Assembly (NCBI GenBank): GCA_013396915.1 | Contig: VWZL01000358.1 | Location: 248,001-312,000 of the forward strand | Source of the DNA: Stercorarius parasiticus | Lineage: Eukaryota; Chordata; Aves; Charadriiformes; Stercorariidae | Length of the DNA: 64,000 bases | Direction: 5' to 3' | The notes under the pieces: generated by a model | The model's database searches: none | What the model saw: only the letters and a program-made list of their open reading frames with translations | Told to the model about the DNA's origin: nothing | Translations under genes and position numbers: made by a program | In this document: positions 35,662 to 46,800 of the stretch, piece after piece | Position numbering within the stretch: position 1 is the first letter of the stretch | Layout of the letters: each line of letters starts with the position of its first letter

Positions 35662-38600
35662 ACAGCACAACAGAGTATTTGCAGACTCTGTGTGACTACT
35701 AAGAGGCACTGGAGGTGAGGAAGCTACCTCTGCCGCTTAATGTTATAATCGCCTAGGAAGAAAATAAGCATTGCATTCCTCAGTTCACATCTACTTAACA
35801 TCACATGAGAGAACTGATTTCATCCACAAACTAAGGCAACTACAAATCTTATGCCTTTTCTCAAATGATGAAAACTAGCGTTGTTCTTTAACGCTAAGTA
35901 GTTTAAACTTGTTACACTTTATGGGTATTGGCCCCTGTAGGTAGTACTTTTTTCGAAGTCCACATCTGTCTGTTAAAATCTCAAAAAAAACTCCAATATG
36001 TGCTAGATTTAGAGTCACAGTCTGTCTAAGGGCAGGATACAGCTGTCTTGCCTCTGCTGCAGCCATTAGGGATGAACAATTTCCTTCCACCTGTTCCAAG
36101 CACATGGGAATCAGGGGAAAAGTAGTGAGTGGTTTTCCTTCTTCTTGGATACTCCTCTAAAAGACACAGACAGTCTTAAGACAGATACTAAAGAACAAAG
36201 AAGGGTTGGAGTTGTTTGATTTATCTCCCCCTTCCTTGCTCCCAGAAAAGATAGAGGGAATGAGTCCTCTATAGACTCTATAAGCACGAGGTGTGTGGGG
36301 AGAAACTCCCTGGCTAACCAGGCTGCATTTTTTTAATGATGGCTTATGGCTTTGGATTTTGAGTTGGCTCAAGTTCATCTGCATTGGAAAGAACTAGACT
36401 ATGTGTATTGGCATGCAAAGAACTGTGCAGATATACCTTTCTTTCTCATTGTTCAGTGGCTTACGACAACCACTCATGACTAGAATGACTGCAATGTTTT
36501 TGAGCCCATATGACACTGAAAAAAAAAAAGCCTTAAAAAATCTGATTTACTGAATTCACTGAGTGTTCTTGAATAATAGATTTACTGGTTGGGTACTCCT
36601 AAACATGCAAAAATTGTTAGCTAGTTATTGACAGCAGAATAAAACTTAACGTCTCCTAAATACCCTGGTGACATTAACATTTCTTTTACGTTTTCTCTAG
36701 TCCACTTCTTGAATGTTGGTGAAGTTAACTCAGTTTAACTCCATCTTGAAGTTAAAATGAAAGGGTTTTCCTAATGGAGTTGAATTGCTGTAATTATAAT
36801 ATCATGCTCAGATGGTGTAATTATAGTTTTGTTTAAAAAAAAAGAAAAAAAGTCCATTTCAGTATTGGTAGATTTCATATATGTTGGTTTCAGCACAGAG
36901 GTTGAAGTGAGTCATAACACAAAAGTGCAATCAATATGATACATGGCATATACTCCCTTCCCCCTTCTACTTCATTTAGAGCACATATTGCTGACTGGGT
37001 TACTGCTGAGAGAGACATTAATTTTCCGCTGTTGCTTCAATAATATGAGACAAGGTGTTTCCCATAGGCCAAGCCATTTTCATCCTCAAGTGCTGCTTGT
37101 GTGCTTGTACAACTTGAAATATTCTTGAAGGAAAAGTTGAACAGTGCAGTTTTATCACATGAAAATGTTTCTTGGATCATCATCTTGGTGAAATCTTTTG
37201 TGGAAAAGACTCCAAATGAATAATTATGAGTTTTTACTGGATTCATGACAAATCTGTAGTGTTAATCCTGCAGTTTAGAGTACTTATGTTTTAACTTCTA
37301 TTCTAATAAAAGTTTAATGCATTAATATGTAATGCTATATAAATAAATTAGAAGGTTTAAGCATGACACAAATGAAAATTCTTCATGCCTTCGGCAAATG
37401 TTTTTCTGAATTTTTTTCTTAACAGATTTTTCCAAATCCTGCCTTTTCATTCCAGTTCATAATGAAAATCCATTTCAAAATGCTGAAATGGGAGCTATGA
37501 AAAGACTGAACAACAACAGCTAAACGGCTGTGCTTGCACTGACAGTTACTTTTTAATATTTCTGGTTTTCTACTTGAACATTTAGCAAGTGTCTGACCAG
37601 CTATAATAAGCAGTGGCAGAAAGATCTCTAAATGCTCAGAATTTCATTGCTGTCTCCAGGAGGAACAGAAGTCAGGAATTTTTTTTTCTTTCCAGAAATC
37701 TCCCTTCTGCAAAGGAATATTACAGAAGTAAGCATATTTTCTTAAAGTCTTGGTTTTGTTTGTTTGTTTCAACTACACTATAAATAATATAAATACTAGG
37801 ATATTTGTTTGGACACTGGTGTATAAAATGATCATGTTTTTATTAACTACTGGAGGACATTTTTTTTATTTGATCTAAACGAGCTTTCCTGCTTTTTCTC
37901 CTGGTCTGAATTTTTGTAAACTCAGAACTTTTAGTAAACTTAGAAATTTTCTTCACAATGCACAAAATTTTAAAGAAAAAGAATGGTGAGGAACACTAAC
38001 CATGTCCGCAGTCTGAATTAATACAAATTAAGTGCTAAAGTGCTAAATTAATACAAGACATAATGATGTATATGACATAATGATGTCATATGTAATAATG
38101 ATTGTATTACACATAGCACCTGCAACTAGAGAAAAGTACTACGAAGTAAATTTACACAATTTAGGTTTATTGTTTTACGCTCCTTTGGCTCTGTTTTCAA
38201 AAATTCTCAGGCAAAGAAGAACTACGGTTGCTTACTTAGAGACCCAGTTGCTTCAGGCTCACAGAAATTAAATCTACAGTGCATCAATGTAAATTATTGC
38301 CCCAAAATATGGCACAATGGGGAATGAGGCTCTATGTATGGACTGTGGGGGTTTTGGTTTGTTTTTTTTTTTTTTATTTTCTGTGTGCGTTTTATGCTTT
38401 GCTTATGGGTTACACTTCTGAGGAAAACAAAAACAGCCACCTCAAGAATTCCTTCTGACAGGACAGGAAAAGTTTAATAACTAAAACAAAATACATACAG
38501 TTGTTCAAGGTAGTAACTGGGTCTCCAGCTATGCTACCACAGTACCAAGGAGGCATGCAGGCAGCTCCCCAATGGTATATGCCCTGGTTGCACAAGCTCA

Positions 38601-38817
38601 GCTCACACAAAAACACAGACTTCTACTTTGTCCTCTCAGATGGAGCTCAAGAAGCAAAGACAGGGTTATCTCCCAAATGGCACAGTCCCCGATAGCACAG
38701 GCTCTGCTCCAAGAACAAAACACATACTTTCTCTTGTTGCCCTTTCCTTGGGTAGAAATAAAAAGACTTTCCCAATGTTAAAACCTTCCACAGAATAAGA
38801 TCAAATGAAAAGCAGTC
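35662..38817. other. Non-coding DNA with small simple repeats
   Basis: No gene or dispersed repeat. Noticed: A-runs near 36521-36530 and 36834-36850, (TTTG)n at 37753-37769, a cluster of short direct and inverted repeats at 38016-38091 and a T-run near 38361-38376. Confidence 0.55.
38016..38091. repeat. Cluster of short direct repeats with an inverted repeat
   Basis: AATTAATACAA occurs at 38016-38026 and 38046-38056; GTGCTAAA is doubled between them. GACATAATGATGT occurs at 38057-38069 and 38074-38086. The second copy overlaps a perfect 9-bp inverted repeat, arms 38070-38078 and 38083-38091 with a 4-base loop. This looks like replication slippage. Confidence 0.75.
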
Positions 38818-38880
38818 AAAAGGGAAAGGGAGAAGGGAGAGGGAGAGGGAAAAAGAAAGAAGGGAGAGGGGAAAGGAAAA
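38818..38880. repeat. 63-nt homopurine tract, (GGGAGA)n-like
   Basis: Uninterrupted A/G on the plus strand, made of GGGAGA, GGGAAA and AAAGAA units. Long homopurine-homopyrimidine tracts can form triplex DNA. It lies about 150 bases before the T22 run that opens the ERV-like segment. Confidence 0.9.
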
Positions 38881-39070
38881 TACTTGTATTTTAATAAGAG
38901 CTCCCAGCAAAAGAAAGAAAAAAAGACACAGTACAGGCCTACAAAACAGCAGTGTGTTTTGTTATTAAACATAATCATCAGGAATTGAGGTGCTTATCCA
39001 AAGCACACTGCCAGCCAAGATTTGTTTTACCCTTTTTTTTTTTTTTTTTTTTTTATAATTGGCTTTTTTA

Positions 39071-39089
39071 CCGGGGGCGGCGCCCCCGG
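39071..39089. repeat. Perfect 8-bp GC hairpin
   Basis: CCGGGGGC at 39071-39078 and GCCCCCGG at 39082-39089 are perfect inverted repeats with a 3-base loop. The single ambiguous base at 39090 follows directly, as expected where such a stem stalls sequencing. Confidence 0.9.
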
Positions 39090-39378
39090 NCTGCCCCGGT
39101 GCCGTCGGTGGGTGCTGCCGGGCGGCCCCTGTGGTGCCGGGCCGGGGCTGCCCCGTGCCGGACACAGCCGGTTCCAGCCGGCTCCAACGGCCCCAGCGCA
39201 GGGCACAGCTGAGCCCCTCAGCCACGGGCGGGCGCCGCGGGGAAAGCCTGTGTCAGAAAGGGCCAAACGCTGCCCGGCAGCCAGGGCTGAGGGAAACCGG
39301 GTGAGAAACAGCCCTGCGAGCTGGGAAAAGAGGAAAGGCGGGGGAGGTTTCTCACTGTCCAAACTATTTTAATTGGGG

Positions 39379-39415
<37 letters not shown>
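39379..39415. repeat. A37 run
   Basis: An uninterrupted A-run of 37 in the 3' part of the ERV-like segment. It lies between TTTTAATTGGGG and TTTTCCCCGAGTC, sequences that are normally close neighbours with an AATAAA-type spacer in the family as I remember it. It is therefore probably an expanded A-rich spacer rather than a terminal tail. Confidence 0.9.
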
Positions 39416-39417
<2 letters not shown>

Positions 39418-39441
39418 AAAAATAGTTTTCCCCGAGTCAAG

Positions 39442-42400
39442 ATGTGGAGGATCAAGCAGGTGGGCTGATTATAGACATCCACATTCTTTTTCCATTCCAC
39501 TGTTTCCTAGCTGTTGGATTTGCTGCTAAGAAGTTTAGAAAAAAAGAAGCATTAGAGCCATGTATTTAGGCTGTCTGAATACAGAAGGAATGGTTCATCC
39601 CCTCAAAGTACAAAAATGAGAGTCACTTCCATGTCCAGTGACAATTTTATTTGATTTATACAGCATTACAAACTGCTTCAGGAATTAAGAATTCCTTGGA
39701 TGATATTTTACCAGCTAGGGTACAGCTCATACTGTAGTTGCCCTAGTTTTTGCTGATGTCAATCTGTTTCCTTTGCGGATGTGCACGAGGTCATTTAGTT
39801 CTGAAAGATTAAATCAGATGATAATACGAACTAGTCAGACGGCTGGTAGGGCTGTAAGTAGGTTTGTGTGGCCTGTCTACAGGGATCTCAGGACCCAGTT
39901 AGGATAAATTTTAGTTCTAATGAATCAGGCACAGTTCATGAACCAGGGTTGCTTATTATTAATTATTGATATTACAGCTCCATATATAGGTCCAATCTAA
40001 TGAGAGAGTTTCACTGTACAATGTAACTACACCCACCAGGAGACACTCCTTCTCCTAAGCCTTACAGTTCAAATGGTAAGATAGATAAAGGCTGAGAAAA
40101 GAACGGGAAAAAAATCCACTCTGAGGCTAAAGTACTTACACAAGACCATATGCCAAGGTCAACGGCAGAAACAGGGAGAGAAAAAGCTTTTTTTAAGTCT
40201 TAGCCACGTGAGATTGACACTGAGCCCAAACGCTTTTGCCAGACATGAACATAAGCAGGGACAGAGGTCCCTTCCTGCATCAGCCATTAGCTGTATTACG
40301 ACCCTGAAATTTCAAACACCTCCAAACGTACCCACAACTTCTTCAGTTTGCTCCATCCTCCTCTGCTAACTCCAAATTAGTATGCTGCTGGTGGCTTCTT
40401 CCAGTAAGCAAGTATTATCCTTCCTCTAAAACAAGACAGGCAAAACAAACACCATTACAGCATAAATGGAAAATAAAGTACTTTAGCTGCTCCACTTTCT
40501 GTCTTTCTCCGTCTGCTTTGGAGAGGGGGAAAAAGCAGGTGTGTCCCATTTATACTCTTGGTAGGGATGGCCAGAGATCGGCACAGAGGACAACAGGTGT
40601 ATCTGTGTATGTCACATTCCTCTTTTTCCCTTGTAGATCCAAACAAGCCCAGCCACATCATTTTATCCCATTGAGGAGACTACTGTGAAGTCATAAATTC
40701 AATCTGTTACCTTCTAGAGTCAGAGTTTTGCCACTGACTTTCATAGAAACTGGATCTGGTGTGGAGAAGGATGATTTAGCACATAACATAGTGAGTAGCT
40801 TTTAACCAGATACTTTGTAATTTAATAAAGTGTCTGTGCAATATTTCTAAGTTGACGAGGGCAAACCCTGTTAGGATTGAATTTTTAATTAAAATTGTTA
40901 CTGCCTCTTTCCCCTTTTGGTGTCAAATAGATCATTTACATTTTCAACATAATTTCCCTTAATATCTAAATAAATGTTCCTCTTAATGAAAGCATTTAAG
41001 CAACTTTTTAATGAAAAAGTGAAATATAATATATAGGGCTGAGACTAATTTTCTTGAATTTTAACACACATGTGGAACATGTTATGAACTAAGGAAAACA
41101 TTTTGAACCTGATGGGCTGTAAATTATAACCCTTGGTGTATATTCAATTTTTAATTAATTTTCTTAGTCATTCTCCATAATCCTAATATCTGCCTGAAAA
41201 AAATCATAGATGCCTTGGGGCAGGCAGGGGGGTAGGGGAGATTGTACATTTACATTTCTGAGCTGTTTAGCAAAAACTTCATAGCTTACAGTAATAAATA
41301 AAGAACATAAAATATTTCAAAGTTACTCAGTAGAAAGCCTGTTCAGGCTATACTTTTATGTAAAGCAAGTGCCTTTTTTTTCATTCCATGAATATAGGTA
41401 GCAGTTTATTCTTTCTTAACATTCTAAAATAAAATAGTAAAGAAATATGCACCCTTTCATTGCATTTCTTATGTTAAAAACTCATGTTTAAGTAATATCA
41501 CTGCAGTGACTAGAGAAAGAGTATATTATCTACCAAAACAGTCATATTAAACCACAAGAGTGGCTCAGATATTTAAATGACTTACATACCAAATCATAAT
41601 TAGAGATAACTCAAGTCTTTCTTCTTCTCTTCACAAATTCTACCTCAGCCAGAACCTATGTGGGCTGTAAAGAAGCATACTGTATAGCTGCCTGATTTCT
41701 GAAGAGGTGTAGTTTTTGGGTTTCTTGTTTGGTTTTTTTTTTTTCCCCTGGCTGATGTCATATCTTCATCAGACTGTTTCTATCTAATTACATTTTACAA
41801 ATAATGGCTCTTCAGGATTCTATTGTAAAACAATTTTATTTGACAAAAAATAACTTGTGGAGAAATACAGAGGTGTTGGGTTTTTTTTTCCACCAAAGGG
41901 GGTATAGCATACAAACATTTATAATAAGCAGCATAGTAAGTAAGTTCTATGTATAGTATAACTTAATGTGAAGCCAACCTTCAACGGATGTGATTTTAGT
42001 GATCCAGAGCCTGCTAGCTGGAGTTTGCAACCTGTACCTTTCACCTAGCTTTTCAGGTTCACTTCACACAAATACCATGATTCCAGATGAACTGCAGTGC
42101 AAACAAGTTCCGCTTCATCTTGAATCTTGTACTATCATCTGGGGACCAATTAAATTGACCTCTATGTGGTAGGGCTAAGACCAGAGTTTCCCTTCCCTTT
42201 GACAGTAAAAGAAAGATATGAATGGTCAAGAGTCTCGTTGCCATAAAGACGTATCATTTGGGCATACATAGGAACTGTACGCATAATGAATACAGTTCTC
42301 AAGAACATCCACATCTTTTAAAAGAGCTGAACGTTTTATGGAATTTTAATAGGTCTTCGTGTGGCGAGTGAAAAAAGTGCTTTTCCACCCAGGGGTTCCT

Positions 42401-43187
42401 AAACATCCTAAGCAAAGGGAGTTATTCAGTTACCCCCTCCAGGGTCGGGAGCAAAGCAGTTTGCTTAGCCCACCTCCATGTGCTCACAAAGTGCCACAAC
42501 TGCCTGAGCAAAGTTGTTGTGTCTTTACCTCAAAAGGAGTTAACAGCACTGGGCCAGCCTGACTTCTGCACAAAAGTAGCCTTTTGTGCAAGCAATCTGC
42601 AGGATGGTTTGGGTGCCCCTGGTTTTCAACACCCAACTGTGCAAAACTGACTATCAAGGATTTTTAGACAACAGATTACATTGTGGATTATATTTTACAT
42701 TCTGAGAATAAAATGTTTTAGAAAGGGTAAAGAAATGATCTTGGACGTTATGAACTTCTTTATTGAGTATCCAGAACTACAGAACAAATGTTGAAAGAAA
42801 GAATCAGTAAATGACAAGCGGAACAAAATGCAAACACGGTTTTAGCACATGTAGGTTGTGACATTTATCTGATATCTTCCTTTGAAAAAAATCAAGGACA
42901 TTTCTTTGATAAGGATTTGCTAGACTAAGAAAATCTATTTAACTTCGGAAGGGAACAAACTGAATGAGAGACAACAATAGCTCACATTAAAAAGTGGCAT
43001 ATCAGGTTCAAAGGCAGTTACAAAGTTTCTGAAGGGTTGGTCTTAGGTTCTGACTTAAACATTCTCATTCAGGACCCTGGTACTAAATTCAGCCTGATAA
43101 TTCTGTGATTATGTAAAGTAGAGATACTGTCGATACAGGAAAAGATCAGAATCTTACTCTGAAAACAGAAAAAAAAAAAAAGACCTT
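39442..43187. other. Non-coding DNA, nothing recognised
   Basis: About 3.7 kb without a gene or recognised dispersed repeat. Short T- and A-runs occur near 41732-41743 and 43169-43181, and a G-rich stretch near 41217-41240. Confidence 0.55.
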
Positions 43188-43511
43188 GAGGACTGGACTG
43201 GAACAAGGAAATGGCATGAGATTTCATAGCAAAGTGCAAGGTCATGCATTTAGGGATTAATAACAAGAATTTCCTCCTTCACATGGGAAGTCATTAGTTG
43301 GAAATGTCAGAGGAAGAGCAAGATCTAGGTGTATTAGTCAATTATAAGATTACTATGAACCATCTCCGTGAAGTAGCCATGAAAATGTCAAAAGCAATCC
43401 TAGGATTTTTCAGGCAAGGTATTTCACAAAGAAATATGGAAGTATTAATGTCATTGGAGCAGGCACTCCTAATATATCATCTGGAATGCTGCATATAATA
43501 CAGGTCCATCA
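43188..43511 (+). mobile_element. Ancient CR1-type LINE relic, sense, left part
   Basis: Very diverged sequence whose translation keeps the order of the CR1 ORF2 region after the RT palm. The plus-strand frame 43298-43498 reads 'EEEQDLGVLVNYKITMNHL' and then 'LEQALLIYHLECC', comparable to 'KDLGVLVD...' and 'LVRPHLEYC' in younger copies. The nucleotides before it (AGTGCAAGGTCATGCATTTA) match the 'KCKVLHLG' region. This is an older CR1 or CR1-relative than any other in the window. Borders are soft. Confidence 0.65.
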
Positions 43512-43733
43512 TGTTCGAGGAAGATGTATTGAATGTCAGGTATATTTCCGCTGAATGTTAAACCTGAGCTCACTGCTAGCAAGCCTACTTACCACTGCTT
43601 TGAAGTCCCCAGGCAAGCAGTGATATCAGCTGTGAAGTTGAATTAGTTATTCCCAGCATCCTCCTCCTCTTGTCCCTTTATGAAGATGGCCTGATTGGAG
43701 TGTTGTTAACTGCAGGCACTGTTCAGACAATGC
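43512..43733. other. Non-CR1 sequence between two relic parts
   Basis: About 220 bases without visible CR1 similarity lie between the 'HLECC' region and the 'QRRAT' region of the relic. In other copies those regions are about 50 bases apart. It may be an old insertion or simply decayed sequence. Confidence 0.35.
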
Positions 43734-43860
43734 TGTGTAAGCACAACCTGGAATGGCAGCAGAGAAGAGCCACACCGATGATCATCAGAGTACAGAGCTT
43801 CTCTTCAAGAGGAGCCTAAAAGATCCTGGGTTGATTAACCTAGAAAACCTGGTGTTGTGA
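43734..43860 (+). mobile_element. Ancient CR1-type LINE relic, sense, right part
   Basis: GGCAGCAGAGAAGAGCCACA followed by CGATGATCATCAGAGTACAG and GGTTGATTAACCTAGAAAAC parallels 'QRRATKMIRGLE ... LFSLEK' of CR1 ORF2. Same orientation as the left part and in the correct order. No 3' tail can be recognised. Confidence 0.6.
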
Positions 43861-46800
43861 TGGGATATATTAAACTAGTTCATTCATTCATTCAAAAGAA
43901 TTAATTTAATACATTTAGGGCAGCAAATAGAATACATTTCAGTATCACTGGAAGAGGGAGTGAAGCATGTTTTAAATCTGAAAATGGTCTTCCTTACAGA
44001 ATTAGACCTTTCTGTTTGCAAGTCCCTCTTTCTACATATATTGCACCCCCTCCGACCCCACCACAGACGCAGTCTTGGTGTGCAGATACCGGGCTGCCTT
44101 GTAATTTTGAATTTTAAATTTTGACATTTATAAAGCTTTCAGTTTTACAGTTGACTCAATGAAATATGGTAAGAGCTGCATTTTTCCAATTGGTGTTAGC
44201 TATATCACACTGCATAACAGCTGGCATTAAAATGTCACCATTGTTTTCTTTATTTAGTGTCTTCTTACAGCCTTAAGTCTACTCAAACACCCACACAAAG
44301 TAGGTAAATGTGGCTGTAAAATACGAAACTTGTTTTAGGTTTTATCTTTGCACATATTATTTCAAAGGAATAACAGCCTCCCCATGGAAGGACTTTGCAG
44401 TGAGTAAGTGTAACATTACATTAACTTAATACGTTTGACTTATGGAAAAATACCCACCAAACAAAGCATTTGCCACAGCTGGAGAGGTGGATGATGTCTG
44501 GGATGTTAAGCTAGAAGGCTAACCTTCACCACAGCATAGGTATGGCCCAAATAAATAACTGGGACTTGTGCCAACGTATTTCAGGAAGAATTTAAGTCAA
44601 ATTACTTAGTATTTACTAACAGCAGCTGTTAAATTTGAATAATTTGCAGTACCTTAAATGAAAGTTACAAGGCTTCAAGTGAGATACTTGTGAACTGCGC
44701 TGCTTTAGTATACATGTGGCGCTAATTAATCTCTCAAGACTTTGTTCTTGAGTTTGTACAGGGCATTAAAAAACCTCAGATGAACTGTTTTGGAAGTCCT
44801 GAGCAGGAATTTGGAAGAAACTTTCTTCCGGCCTGCTGACAGTACTGGTGGAGGGCAATGCACTAATTGATATTCACAGGTCCTTATGGCTCTAAACCTG
44901 AAAGTGTAGAAGAACAATTTTTCAAAATAAGAAAATCCACTTCACTTTGAGAAGCGACAGGGAAGACAAGATAATGCTGAATTGGAAATTAATGGTGTTT
45001 TCCATGTGGGCTTTAGATTTCTTGAGGAAAATGAGGGTCACTCACTTCTATTACAGGCCCCAGACAAGCTTCTGCTCTTAAGCATGGTTGCTGTTACAAG
45101 AAAATTACAGCTAGAAGCAGCAATTGCAACTGTAATTTGTCACATATTCTCATGGTAGATGGACAAAATAGCCAGAACAACAGAGTTCTGCAGAAGTTTA
45201 TGTAAGAATAAGGTGAAAAAGTAACAAGGTCCACTGAAATAGGAGGGTTTGGCAGACAATCTTACCCTGTAGTCCCATTACACTTGTTGTGTACACTCAC
45301 AGTTCCTCAAGTCGGACACATGCATAGGACTTAAGTGCCCACACAAGCACAGGTTGCCTCACCGCTAGACTTGGAAGCCTAGCTGCGTCAGCTGTTACTA
45401 GCATTGCTATTAACAGGCCTAAAAAAACCCCCTCCGTGATTATGTACTATATTAAGAACTATTTTAATTGTACAATTGTTCTCTTCACTAGTGCAGATAC
45501 ATAATTACCAAAAATCCCTTCCATTAATGACTCACCTTAAAGCATTTAGCAATAGTATTTTCCATAGTCTAGCCCTAGCCATTATTTCGTAAAATCTACT
45601 CTGATTTTCTTCAGTAAACCATTCTGTGAACCTTCAAACCTCTTCCACTATTAATACCCCTACATTTTCTGACTGCTGATATTAACTTTATTGCCAGTAT
45701 TAGAGACAAAGGTAATAAGCTTTCTAATAGAAGGGTGAAGTTAGGTTATTTAACTTTGTCATTGATTTTTTTTTTTTTTTACTGTTTAAATTCAAGAAGG
45801 ACTGTAATAAACAATTTACACAGTGTAATTAGGTTTAGAATTTTCTATGGGAATATTCGATGAAAGGGGACAGGAATGCTTTCAATAGTTTAGCTTGTTC
45901 TATTGTAACAGAACTGAAGGTTATGCAGAATCTTCACAAATGTATTCCATGCAGGCTAATGTTTTGATGGACGTAACCTCTGCTTCAATCTAATTAAACA
46001 TTGGTATCAGTAAAAAGTTTTCAACTATTTCTATTTTTGGCGTTTTGTTTAAATTTATGTAGCATCTTTGGGTCATTAATTGATAGGTCCTGTCTGAGGT
46101 TAAATGATTTCTTTTTATGATAAAGACAGCTCTATTTTAAAATTCCGTGTGGGATTTTGGCTGCAAAAAATGTGCATGAAGCAATAGCATTCTGATTCTG
46201 TTACCTAATCATACTGAATGTAAAACCTATTTCTGTAGACTCTCATTCTGGTCCATTGTCATTCAGACACCAAACTAATGAAGACTGAGAAAAACAGCTC
46301 CGTTTTTTAAAGGATGCGATCAGACCAACGTGCTTTAATGTATCAAAGGCTTGTAAAGGAAAGCATTAAAAGAATGGCATCAAAACAGAGTACCTGCATC
46401 AAAGACTAAGATTTTAGCAAGGAAAAATGAGGATAAAAAAATAGAACGAAACTAAACTTCCAAATAGCTAATTAAAATAGCTTCTGTTTCGCAGCTTATT
46501 TTAGTTACAGTTTCATTGTCTTTGTCAAAATTACTGTGGTAATATCAGATGTGCAAAACAAGGAGGGTTCCTTTTTGAAGTGTATTCTTAATGGTTAATT
46601 TCACTTGAGCTCAGATAAGCTTCAGCTAGCCACTTTAGAAGATTTCTATTAAATGTCATGCATAATTACATAAAACTTGTAAAAATTTATAATCATCACA
46701 CTTTTGGATGCTTTCAAGTTTCTGGAGAACCTCTCAAGCATTACTAGTCTGCTACTCAGCTTTCCTGTTAAGCAGCCAGCTGCCTTGAAATTCAATTAAA

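Larger units (their letters stand above)
39033..39438 (+). mobile_element. ERV-like GC-rich segment, probable internal deletion derivative
   Basis: A T22 run (39033-39054) leads into an extremely GC- and CpG-rich block (39071-39318): a hairpin at 39071-39089, then CAGCCGGTTCCAGCCGGCTC, CACAGCTGAGCCCCTCAGCC, AAAGCCTGTGTCAGAAAGGG and GAGAAACAGCCCTGCGAG. I recognise this order from memory as the leader-like part of a high-copy avian endogenous-retrovirus-derived repeat. It is followed almost at once by TTTCTCACTGTCCAAACTAT and TTTTAATTGG (about 39349-39375), which I remember from the 3' end of the same family, then A37, then TTTTCCCCGAGTCAAG (39426-39441), again from that 3' end. All gag/pol-type coding sequence would be missing between the two parts. 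No protein is encoded. The family name is not certain. Confidence 0.55.

Noticed and set aside
35875..36105. 76-residue minus-strand frame with a protein-like look
   Set aside because: No homologous family recalled, no splice sites in phase at both ends, and its length is unremarkable.
38057..38086. Direct repeats considered as a CRISPR-like array
   Set aside because: Only two copies with a 17-base period and a 4-base spacer, in a vertebrate genome; local duplication is sufficient.
39071..39318. CpG island marking a host promoter
   Set aside because: GC and CpG content would fit, but the block is bounded by T22 and A37 runs and matches an ERV-like repeat from memory. No transcript or exon is nearby.
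39022..39372. Open frames on both strands across the GC-rich segment, apparently Pro/Gly/Ala-rich proteins
   Set aside because: They arise from stop-poor GC-rich sequence, run through poly-T or poly-A as Phe or Lys repeats, and occur in several frames at once.
41217..41240. G-quadruplex candidate
   Set aside because: Only three G-runs of three or more are present (plus one GG), so the four-run rule is not met.
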